NCBI GenBank assembly: GCA_903837255.1
Contig: CAILTZ010000606.1
Span: 1 to 7,018 of the forward strand
Direction: 5' to 3'
DNA length: 7,018 bases
DNA from: an uncultured Pirellula sp.
GTDB lineage: Bacteria; Planctomycetota; Planctomycetia; Pirellulales; Pirellulaceae
The notes under the pieces were generated by a model. It made no database searches, was not told the origin of the DNA, and worked only from the letters and a program-made list of their open reading frames with translations. This document shows positions 1 to 6,078 of the stretch, piece after piece. How positions within the stretch are numbered: the stretch's first letter is position 1; the number at the start of each line of letters is the position of its first letter. The translations under genes were made by a program, and so were the position numbers.

Positions 1-62
1 ATTCTGTCAATTTAACCGTTTGAGTACCCATTCGGCCCGAAAATTCGCAAGAAATCGGACTG

Positions 63-1319
63 CTATTGGGCGTTGTGCGGTTCTGAGGCGGGGTTTTGGG
101 CCTCGTTTTTTGGGGTCTGTTCCGGCCCCTCCGAGAGCTTGGGAAGTGGCTTGGCCGGGACGTTCGAGCCCATGTCGATCAAGTCGAATTCGGCCCGATC
201 GACGTCTTTGCGAAGCACCAGGTAGATGGCCGTCGAGGCGGTCCAAAAAAAGCTGAATCCATAGGCGGTCACCAACAGCGGCACGAGGCCCTGGAAGCAC
301 CCGTCGAACCAAGACTGCATGAATCCCAAACGGCCGAAAGAGCCCAGCCCAAACGCTTGGGAGATGATGTTGTAGCCGGTATTGAGAATGATCGAGACGA
401 TCGAACCTCCAAAGTGCCCGAGCCATTCGGCCACCAGGACTGCAAGCATCAGCGTGGCGGGCCGCTGAAACAGATACGCCGAAGCTCGCGACATCCCGTC
501 AAACGCATCGGCTTGTTTTTCTGTCACAATCGAGACGGTCGAAAGGGAGAATCCAAAGAGCGCAATGGCCAACACCCAGCCGACCCCAAGTGCCATCGAC
601 GCCACGGGCAACATCAAGACCATCGATACGGGGATCCCTATGCCAGGGATGTTCGAGATCCAGCCTAGGAGCAATGGCAATAGACAGAACAGCAGAACCA
701 GCATCAGAGGCATGACCAGCGACCAGAGAATCGACCGCCATCGAGACAGGACCCATTGGATCGTGTCCATCCAAGGAGACGTGATATGCATACCGAGCTC
801 TTGCACCGATCGTCTGGCGATGCATCCGCCGACGAACCCCCAAACGGCTATGATTGCAAGGGTGTTCCATAGGAAATAAGCGCTCTTGCGCAGCGTGATC
901 CCATCCAGGGCATGAAAGGGATACGAGACGTAACGCCGCCATACTTGCAGGAAGGAATCGGGGGAGGGATGAAACCATACAAGGCCTTTGTTCGGCCCAA
1001 TTGGATCGTCTGCTTGCTGGCTGCGCTGTAGGCCTTCGATCCATTGGCTCGGATCGACCGACCAAGGGGTCATGGCCGGGGTGCGGGATTCGGGTACCAC
1101 CCATGAAGTTCTCGCGGCGCTGTCGTCGGGAGCGAAGAGCGAATCGGATACACCGATGAGCCATTGGGTCGCGAGCAAGGCTATAGCGCAGAGGCCCAAG
1201 TGGGAGGCTCTCCAGGAGATTCCCAGCGTGTGAGAGATCAGTCTCCACCAAGGCGTCGAGCGATACCAATCGATCGTGACTCTGGGGACCATAACGTTCT
1301 TTGAGGATGAATCATTCAT
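63..1319 (-). CDS. Conserved multi-pass inner-membrane protein, function unknown
   Basis: This 418-aa protein has about six to eight hydrophobic segments. With the start at 1319 they fall near residues 41-60, 146-168, 197-222, 228-262 (long enough for two), 288-318 and 343-370. A hydrophilic loop at about 61-140 follows the first segment. A conserved-looking stretch EKQADAFDGMSRASAYLFQR (267-286) and a motif YLVLRKDVDRAEFD (366-379) sit next to membrane segments. The tail (385-418) is Pro/Glu/Asn-rich and probably disordered and cytosolic. From memory, this architecture recurs in planctomycete hypothetical proteins; I know no assigned function. It lies just downstream of yacG on the same strand and is probably co-transcribed. 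The start is uncertain: TTG at 1352, ATG at 1319 and ATG at 1292 are all in frame, and none has a clear ribosome binding site. I chose the first ATG. The stop is TAG at 63-65; the 62 bp beyond it show no terminator. Confidence 0.85.
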   Translation of the reverse strand: MNDSSSKNVMVPRVTIDWYRSTPWWRLISHTLGISWRASHLGLCAIALLATQWLIGVSDSLFAPDDSAARTSWVVPESRTPAMTPWSVDPSQWIEGLQRSQQADDPIGPNKGLVWFHPSPDSFLQVWRRYVSYPFHALDGITLRKSAYFLWNTLAIIAVWGFVGGCIARRSVQELGMHITSPWMDTIQWVLSRWRSILWSLVMPLMLVLLFCLLPLLLGWISNIPGIGIPVSMVLMLPVASMALGVGWVLAIALFGFSLSTVSIVTEKQADAFDGMSRASAYLFQRPATLMLAVLVAEWLGHFGGSIVSIILNTGYNIISQAFGLGSFGRLGFMQSWFDGCFQGLVPLLVTAYGFSFFWTASTAIYLVLRKDVDRAEFDLIDMGSNVPAKPLPKLSEGPEQTPKNEAQNPASEPHNAQ

Positions 1320-1371
1320 GGAGGCAAGTGGATTCCGTTTTTGGATTGCCAATCAATTTATGGATTACCGA

Positions 1372-1593
1372 TCAATCGAACCGCCACTCTTTGGGCGAAG
1401 GTGGCGGCAGCTGCTCTTCTTCTTGCTCTAGGTCGTCACACGCATGGACGGGCAAGCTGACCTCCTCGGTGAACCAATGGTTCAGGTCGACCATTTTGCA
1501 TCGCATCGAGCAAAACGGCATCGACGGCGAGTGGGGGTCTGCCGGGAAGTGTTTCTGACAAGTCGGACACTGGATTTCTGGTAACGAAGCCAT
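1372..1593 (-). CDS. yacG: DNA gyrase inhibitor YacG, zinc-ribbon protein
   Basis: This 73-aa protein has the YacG signature C-X2-C-X15-C-X3-C: Cys9, Cys12, Cys28 and Cys32, starting CPTCQK. It is followed by the family's typical segment with a Leu-X-X-Trp motif (VDLNHWF) and then an acidic tail containing DDLEQEEEQ. In the known family the four cysteines bind one zinc ion and the protein binds GyrB, blocking DNA binding by gyrase. That role is carried over from E. coli and not shown here. The ATG at 1593 places the first Cys eight residues in, as is usual for the family; the GTG (1629) and TTG (1624) starts upstream add a segment with no family resemblance. No good ribosome binding site is visible. 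Its neighbour is a planctomycete-type membrane gene rather than coaE/zapD as in proteobacteria. Confidence 0.9.
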   Translation of the reverse strand: MASLPEIQCPTCQKHFPADPHSPSMPFCSMRCKMVDLNHWFTEEVSLPVHACDDLEQEEEQLPPPSPKEWRFD

Positions 1594-1605
1594 AGGACTC
1601 AGCGA

Positions 1606-1890
1606 TTGATCGGAAAAGTTCCAAAGCACTCTATCAAAGGACGCTCTACGTATTGCTATAAGGATAACGAATTCCTTGGTTTCGCACAGCGTCCCGCCAT
1701 CGACAGGCCTGCGGCCTACAGAACGTCAGGCAAATGGGCTAAATTGATACCAGAGCAAGCTTGGCAACGCATCGGAATCCACACCGAGGCAGGTGCCGTG
1801 AGCTTGAGTCAGATGCTCGATAAGTACATCGGGCATCTCGAAGACCACTTGGTTTTCATCGCCAAGAAACGAGGATCGGCCAGTCGTTAG
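1606..1890 (+). CDS. Unrecognised 94-aa plus-strand ORF, possible remnant of a longer gene
   Basis: This is the only plus-strand ORF that does not lie opposite a confident gene. From about codon 12 it reads like real protein: balanced composition, mixed hydrophobic and charged residues, and a helical-looking C-terminal half (LSQMLDKYIGHLEDHLVFIA) ending in a basic tail. I do not recognise a family. The start is problematic. The only upstream initiator is TTG at 1606, with no ribosome binding site, and it lies 12 bp from the divergent yacG start, leaving no room for separate promoters. The frame stays open back to a TAA at 1582. I infer that it may be the 3' end of a longer gene, perhaps from a mobile element, whose front was lost. 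Its codon choice (AGA, AGG, ATA, TTG) looks less biased than its neighbours. A chance ORF remains possible. It converges on the 16-bp repeat array and the glycosidase-like gene. Confidence 0.4.
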   Translation: MIGKVPKHSIKGRSTYCYKDNEFLGFAQRPAIDRPAAYRTSGKWAKLIPEQAWQRIGIHTEAGAVSLSQMLDKYIGHLEDHLVFIAKKRGSASR

Positions 1891-1904
1891 TCGGCCAAGA
1901 TTAT

Positions 1905-1968
1905 ATTTTTTTGCCCACCAATTTTTTTGCCCACCAATTTTTTTGCCCACCAATTTTTTTGCCCACTA
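1905..1968. repeat. Tandem repeat, four 16-bp units with A7/T7 tracts
   Basis: Four head-to-tail copies of ATTTTTTTGCCCACCA (plus strand) occupy 1905-1920, 1921-1936, 1937-1952 and 1953-1968. The first three are identical; the fourth differs at one base (1967, T for C). On the minus strand the unit reads as TGGTGGGC followed by seven A. The last copy overlaps the stop codon of the large glycosidase-like gene, so in that transcript the array would form the start of the 3' untranslated region. There are no spacers, so it is not CRISPR, and no hairpin precedes the T-tracts convincingly enough to call a terminator. The 16-bp period is about one and a half helical turns, so the A-tract bends should alternate in direction and largely cancel. 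Confidence 0.95.
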
Positions 1969-4911
1969 TTCTTTATCGGTATTGTTTTTTTCCAACGCGT
2001 ACGAGCGCATCGAATAGGCAGGCACACGGACCTCCAGTTCCAAGACCTCCTGGGGGCTGATTGATACTGTTTTGCGATTATTCACCGCATTGGGCCCCTC
2101 ACGGGTATCGTGCAGTTGGGCCTTGTCTCGCAAGCCCGTATAGTGCATTGGGATCTTGAGCGTCTCTTGCAATTCACCCGACGTTGGATTGAAGACTACA
2201 AGCAACCCCTGGGTCTCCAGCTGCGGATTGACATGCAGGTACCAATCCAAACTCACCGCATCCGGGCGACGACCGTGGATGATGTCGCTCTCGAGGATGT
2301 CGCGATATTGCTTGTACCAAGCCACCTCCTGCTTGACCATCTGCTTGACCCGCTCGGTGTCGTAAAGCCTCGGCCCACGATAACATGCTTGTACCCCCAA
2401 GGCCAAATTCGATTGGATCATGTTGCGGTAATGGTCCAGGTTCTTATCCAGCGGCTCGATTGTCGCCGCAGGGCCTCCGCCTTGGTACTCCGTCAGCGGT
2501 ACGAACATCCAGCCCATGCTCGGGGTTTTTTGCCAAGTCCCGTCGTAGATGTTCTGTCGCGTGTGGATTGTCTGCTGCTCCCGAGGCAATGACCAATTCA
2601 CCTCGCGGTATCCCATCCCGGTCTTGTTGGATCCGACCAAAAAGTAATGGTCCGGAACATTCAAAAACAATCCCTCCTCTCGGCACCAACGGTAGAACTC
2701 GGAGATCGTCTCCCATTGGGTCCACCTGGAATCCTCATAGCCGATGTGACCAGGATGCTTGTCGCTGCTACAGGGATCTCCGGGGTAGGATCCGTCGTGT
2801 TCCAAAAGCGTAAAGCCGCTGCTGCGATGGAATTCATAAAGCCTTGCAAAGTAATCGCTGCCCCATTGGCTCTCCAAACAAGGCGAATTGCCAAAGACTG
2901 GTTTTTGTCCGTCGCGCATCAGGACATCGTCCTTGGCCGATACCGAACGGGATGCCAAAAGCGAATAACTCCCGATCTCGATGTTCTTGGCCTTGGCCGC
3001 CTGAGCAAACGCACGGGCTTTTTCCAGCGTTGCACCGCTGCGGTTTTCCAAGTTAAATCCGCTCCCGAAACTCAGGATGAGCATCTCAAAGCCGACCTCG
3101 TGGCACTGATCGATGGCTCGCATCACCGACGCTTCGTCGGAGGCGACCAAATGCATCATCAATGGGTTCTCGGTTACCCAAGGTGCAATGCAGCGGAAGA
3201 GCTTGCGCACGGCAAGCCCGGAACGCTCGCGGTCAAACGAATCGTGCACCAGCAACCAGCCTCGGTACGAACTCCACTGTTTACCCGGCTGTATCGAGAG
3301 TGCAGGCCCTAGATCCGGGCCGACCTCGAGCAAGCACGGAGTCTTCTTCTCGTAGTTGACCTGCGTGTGATAGTCCGGGTCGGCGCCCCAGCGATAGGAG
3401 CGGCGGTTGGCACCCTGGCTGGTCATCCCACCGAAAGCCATCTCGGTCTCGATGTGCAAGTTCGGAGGGGTTAACCCGACACTCAGCGCATCGACCTCCG
3501 AAGTATGCTCGACGGCGGCCAAGATGTCGCTGCAGTAACACTCGATTTTGATCGGACGCTGTGTTGGGTTCTCGACGGTGATCCATTTGCTGTAGGCGGG
3601 CAAGCCGTCGTAGAGTTCGTAATGGACATCGACTGCAACACACGCTCGGTCCTGCTTTTCGATCCGTTTGCTATCCCATTGAGAATAGACTTTCAGATCG
3701 TAGAAACCACAGGCTGTGTTCTTGGGTCCTGAGTCGCGGGCACTTGGGTCTGGGCCAGCGTCGGTGGCATTCCCCAGCCGATCGGACTTGCCGATCCTCA
3801 AGGCCATCGGAGGCTTGCCATCCCAAGGGATCTCGAAGAGCTTGTGATAGACGCGCTTGTTAGGTTGCGCGTTGGAGTCGATGGCTGCTGCATCCCAGAG
3901 GGTTTTTCCGTCCTGCCATCGGACGCGAAGTGAGTAACGCCGTGTTCGCTCGATGCCATGATCCGATGCTGCGAACTCAGGGACTTTAGCCAGCAACTCG
4001 CGGCCCCGGTTTCTGAGTTCAAAATGACCGTGCTCGCCGCGGTCCCCAGGTCGAAGATTCACTTCGAGGTTGCCATCGGGCCAAACCAGCGCTAAGCCAG
4101 GTCCCCAACTCGTGTCCCGATCGCTCATCGGATCGATCACCACTTCGATACAACCGGCATTGGTTGGAATCGCTCGCTCGAGCACAACGGCTCGGCCTGC
4201 AGGGCCATTCAAATGCAGTCCGCGTTGGGCTTGAACACCCGGAGCAGGATCGCTAATGGTCTTTTTGATTTGAGGGGTCAGGAGCGTCTTCCAATCGGCA
4301 TCGAGACTTTCAAACGCATCCTCCCAAAGCAGCGTTCGACCTTCGCCCGACAAGCTGGCTTTGCTCCAGTGTGCTCCTGGCATCGCAAAGCGCAAAATCA
4401 CTTCGATCCCTTTGGGAGGCCAAGCCACGTCGGGAGCATGAGGGCGAGTTCGTTTCCACGCCATCCGCTCCTGGATCGATTCACGAATCTCGTAGCCTTG
4501 GAATTGAAAGGCACCCGGATCGTTTTTAAGCGAGGGGATCCAGGTCGGATCTAGAAAGGCGTAGTTCGGCTGCCCGGTAAGTCCACCGATGGCGTATTTT
4601 TGGCCATCGAGTTCGATGGTCGCTTCGGGTTTGACACCCCGCAAGATCGATTCGCCGGTGATCAAGTTACGAAAACCGATCGTCGCAGCGTTGGGGGCAA
4701 GCAAAATGCGGCGTTCGATCAGCCCGTTGCTCAGCAGCAGCTCGTTGCCACCTGAGAGCAACCGGGCCGTGGCCCGATAAGGCGTAGGGTCGACGAGCCA
4801 ATCCTGTGCAATTGCCGATACGGATACAGATACAGACACTAACACAGACACAAACACGGACACGGGCACAAACACGGGCCCGAGGGCCAGGGAGCATAAG
4901 TCAAAGCGCAT
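1966..4911 (-). CDS. Secreted glycosidase-like protein, GH36/clan GH-D-like TIM barrel with inserted beta-sandwich
   Basis: This 981-aa exported protein starts with a signal peptide (1-36; likely cleavage near VSAIAQ-D) whose core alternates Val with Ser, Phe or Leu. I infer these domains: an N-terminal beta-sandwich of glycosidase type (about 38-195, resuming 420-550); an inserted LamG/DUF1080-like sandwich (about 196-410, starting LWEDAFESLDADW); a TIM barrel (about 570-850); and a small C-terminal beta domain (about 880-975). Strand-end motifs in the barrel include MLILSFGSGFN (610-620), LLEHDGSYPGD (702-712), NVPDHYF (751-757) and a Gly-rich SNKTGMGYRE (761-770). Asp706 is the best candidate nucleophile by analogy with clan GH-D; Asp754 or Glu770 might be the acid/base. 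The substrate cannot be read from sequence. The ATG at 4911 lies 17 bp after the lipoprotein gene, suggesting one operon; no ribosome binding site is visible. The family call is from fold-level resemblance and is tentative; secretion is much more certain. Confidence 0.75.
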   Translation of the reverse strand: MRFDLCSLALGPVFVPVSVFVSVLVSVSVSVSAIAQDWLVDPTPYRATARLLSGGNELLLSNGLIERRILLAPNAATIGFRNLITGESILRGVKPEATIELDGQKYAIGGLTGQPNYAFLDPTWIPSLKNDPGAFQFQGYEIRESIQERMAWKRTRPHAPDVAWPPKGIEVILRFAMPGAHWSKASLSGEGRTLLWEDAFESLDADWKTLLTPQIKKTISDPAPGVQAQRGLHLNGPAGRAVVLERAIPTNAGCIEVVIDPMSDRDTSWGPGLALVWPDGNLEVNLRPGDRGEHGHFELRNRGRELLAKVPEFAASDHGIERTRRYSLRVRWQDGKTLWDAAAIDSNAQPNKRVYHKLFEIPWDGKPPMALRIGKSDRLGNATDAGPDPSARDSGPKNTACGFYDLKVYSQWDSKRIEKQDRACVAVDVHYELYDGLPAYSKWITVENPTQRPIKIECYCSDILAAVEHTSEVDALSVGLTPPNLHIETEMAFGGMTSQGANRRSYRWGADPDYHTQVNYEKKTPCLLEVGPDLGPALSIQPGKQWSSYRGWLLVHDSFDRERSGLAVRKLFRCIAPWVTENPLMMHLVASDEASVMRAIDQCHEVGFEMLILSFGSGFNLENRSGATLEKARAFAQAAKAKNIEIGSYSLLASRSVSAKDDVLMRDGQKPVFGNSPCLESQWGSDYFARLYEFHRSSGFTLLEHDGSYPGDPCSSDKHPGHIGYEDSRWTQWETISEFYRWCREEGLFLNVPDHYFLVGSNKTGMGYREVNWSLPREQQTIHTRQNIYDGTWQKTPSMGWMFVPLTEYQGGGPAATIEPLDKNLDHYRNMIQSNLALGVQACYRGPRLYDTERVKQMVKQEVAWYKQYRDILESDIIHGRRPDAVSLDWYLHVNPQLETQGLLVVFNPTSGELQETLKIPMHYTGLRDKAQLHDTREGPNAVNNRKTVSISPQEVLELEVRVPAYSMRSYALEKNNTDKE
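4817..4882. repeat. Degenerate hexanucleotide tandem repeat inside a signal-peptide coding region
   Basis: Eleven consecutive six-base units of the pattern (G/A)(A/G)(T/C)(A/C)C(A/G/T) on the plus strand: GATACG, GATACA twice, GACACT, AACACA, GACACA, AACACG, GACACG, GGCACA, AACACG and GGCCCG. On the coding (minus) strand these encode residues 11-32 of the glycosidase-like protein, giving the alternating Val-Ser/Val-Phe/Val-Leu core of its signal peptide. The period is two codons, so gain or loss of units keeps the reading frame. The substitutions between units are partly at silent positions, which suggests an old expansion that is now diverging. Confidence 0.9.
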
Positions 4912-4928
4912 GGGATTAGGAGATCTGG

Positions 4929-5606
4929 CTATTTGTAAGTTCGAACAGCGCGGCGCGGTGGACTGACGTTCGTCGTCCGGCCTAGAATCTCTCTTAGTAT
5001 ACGCTGTTCTAGCTCCGTGTCGTTCTCCTGGCGGATCCAGCCCAGGGTAATGGGTTGGCCGACAAGCCCTGGGGTGGCACGCACGATGGATCCATCGTGC
5101 CTTGCAATCGCTGAACCTTCAGAGGAATACTGGGAGCGATCGACATCCTCGAGCTCTTTGATCACTTCCACAGCCACCGAAAAACCTTGTTCGATCGGAA
5201 TGACACGAATGAAGCACGTTCTGCGCATTGTTTGCAGTGTGCTCTGCATGCGTTGGAATCCGAATGCGGTGTCTTTGCGCCACGGTTCGAGGAATGTGGC
5301 ACCGATTTCGGGATACGTTTCCAGGCGGCCTTCGAGCCACCCGGTCGCGTCGCGGCTGGCTCGCTGCTCGGACTTGATCTTGAAATAATCCTCGACGGTA
5401 TCGACGACTTGGTTCCAGAGAAACTCGCTGTCGTTGACGCCGAGGGTAATCGGATTGGACAACTGCGTTTTTTTATCGAGCGGGATCGAGGGGATCAAGA
5501 AGCGGGCTTGTTGCAGATACGAACAACCTCCGGCGCTTGAGCATGTAGCAAGCCCGGCGAGGATCGCAAGACGCTTTAGAAAACCCCTACGCTCTTGGCA
5601 GGTCAC
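4929..5606 (-). CDS. Exported lipoprotein with twin-arginine-like leader, function unknown
   Basis: The 225-aa product begins with a twin-arginine-like motif (RRGFLK, residues 6-11), a short hydrophobic stretch (13-21) and a lipobox-like AGGC ending at Cys28, with Cys22 (LATC) as a weaker alternative. This suggests an envelope lipoprotein, perhaps exported by Tat. The mature part is soluble and mixed alpha/beta: a helix near 63-80 (LWNQVVDTVEDYF), a conserved-looking centre (98-125, with YPEIGATFLEPWRKD), two probable strands (131-150) and a final helix near 197-210. I do not recognise a named family; it resembles planctomycete hypothetical proteins. It starts with GTG, which overlaps the TGA of the upstream small gene by 4 bp (GTGA), indicating translational coupling; a weak AGGG lies about 11 bases upstream. 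The glycosidase-like gene follows after 17 bp. Confidence 0.8.
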   Translation of the reverse strand: MTCQERRGFLKRLAILAGLATCSSAGGCSYLQQARFLIPSIPLDKKTQLSNPITLGVNDSEFLWNQVVDTVEDYFKIKSEQRASRDATGWLEGRLETYPEIGATFLEPWRKDTAFGFQRMQSTLQTMRRTCFIRVIPIEQGFSVAVEVIKELEDVDRSQYSSEGSAIARHDGSIVRATPGLVGQPITLGWIRQENDTELEQRILREILGRTTNVSPPRRAVRTYK

Positions 5607-5902
5607 GACGTTGGACCCTGCGGAGGTTTGGGTTTGGTCACCCCCTCGGGATTCAAATCCTTGAGGGTTTTCCCGAGTCTCTTTCGGGGGCTGCGATTGG
5701 CCGAGGGGAGGGCTTCAGGTGAAGCTTGTGCCGAGCCCAGCGCTTGGGTGATGCTTGGATGGTACGTGGCGTTGGCATCGACGCTACCGAGTTGGTCCAG
5801 CGCGTCGGAGACCCCCAGCAGGACCGATTGCTTGACCCCTTCGCGTATCCATCCGAAAAATCCGTTGCTGTTCATTCCGTTGCTGGTCATATAGCGAGCC
5901 AT
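5603..5902 (-). CDS. Small protein of 99 aa, function unknown
   Basis: A small protein with a helical N-terminal half (residues 10-40, containing GFFGWIREGVKQSVLLGVSD and then ALDQLG) and a polar, Pro/Lys/Arg-rich C-terminal half that is probably disordered. The amphipathic segment might touch a membrane, but it is too polar for a confident transmembrane helix and there is no signal peptide. I recognise no named family. Starts at 5902, 5890 and 5875 are all in-frame ATG codons. I chose 5902; the open frame further upstream (to 5977) is Arg/Ser-rich and looks untranslated. An AGG abuts the ATG too closely to be a good ribosome binding site. The stop overlaps the GTG of the lipoprotein gene by 4 bp, so the two products are probably made together and may work together. 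Confidence 0.65.
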   Translation of the reverse strand: MARYMTSNGMNSNGFFGWIREGVKQSVLLGVSDALDQLGSVDANATYHPSITQALGSAQASPEALPSANRSPRKRLGKTLKDLNPEGVTKPKPPQGPTS

Positions 5903-6029
5903 CCTGTGCGGTTTGCGTGATAACCAAAGCGTCCTATCGCGTGAAGCCCGGGCCGAGCGATGCCGCGAGAGTACCAAAGCAAGATCTCAGGCCGCCAGTC
6001 CAGAATCGAGGCGGTGCTAGCATTGTGAC

Positions 6030-6067
6030 TCTGAGCGTTACGCATTCAGACCTTGTTTGAGCTCAGA
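6030..6067. repeat. Inverted repeat downstream of the CsgG-like/TPR gene
   Basis: Seven-base arms TCTGAGC (6030-6036) and GCTCAGA (6061-6067) are perfect complements with a 24-nt loop. The element lies 11 bp after the stop of the CsgG-like/TPR gene, within the 176-bp gap before the next gene. It lacks a U-tract on either side, so it is not a standard intrinsic terminator; it could be a transcript 3'-end structure or chance. I saw no convincing promoter in the rest of the gap. Confidence 0.35.
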
Positions 6068-6078
6068 CATTGACTGGT

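Noticed and set aside
31..41. 11-bp palindrome TTCGGCCCGAA after the membrane protein stop
   Set aside because: A one-base centre cannot form a hairpin loop, there is no T-tract, and its length is within chance.
96..668. 190-aa plus-strand ORF
   Set aside because: Antisense to the membrane protein; highly charged and repetitive composition typical of a shadow frame.
499..1269. 256-aa minus-strand ORF in another frame of the membrane protein gene
   Set aside because: Arg/His/Pro-rich translation without domains; the overlapping frame encodes clear transmembrane segments.
1594..1629. Upstream extension of yacG to GTG at 1629
   Set aside because: The added 12 residues have no family resemblance, and the ATG at 1593 gives the usual short N-terminus before the first Cys pair.
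1905..1968. CRISPR array
   Set aside because: The units are directly adjacent with no spacers, and there is no cas gene.
2647..3312. 221-aa plus-strand ORF opposite the glycosidase-like gene
   Set aside because: It lies wholly antisense to a well-supported coding region and has no recognisable domain; long antisense frames are expected from GC-biased codons.
5903..5977. Upstream extension of the 99-aa gene to 5977
   Set aside because: The added 25 residues are Arg/Ser-rich and look like translated non-coding sequence.
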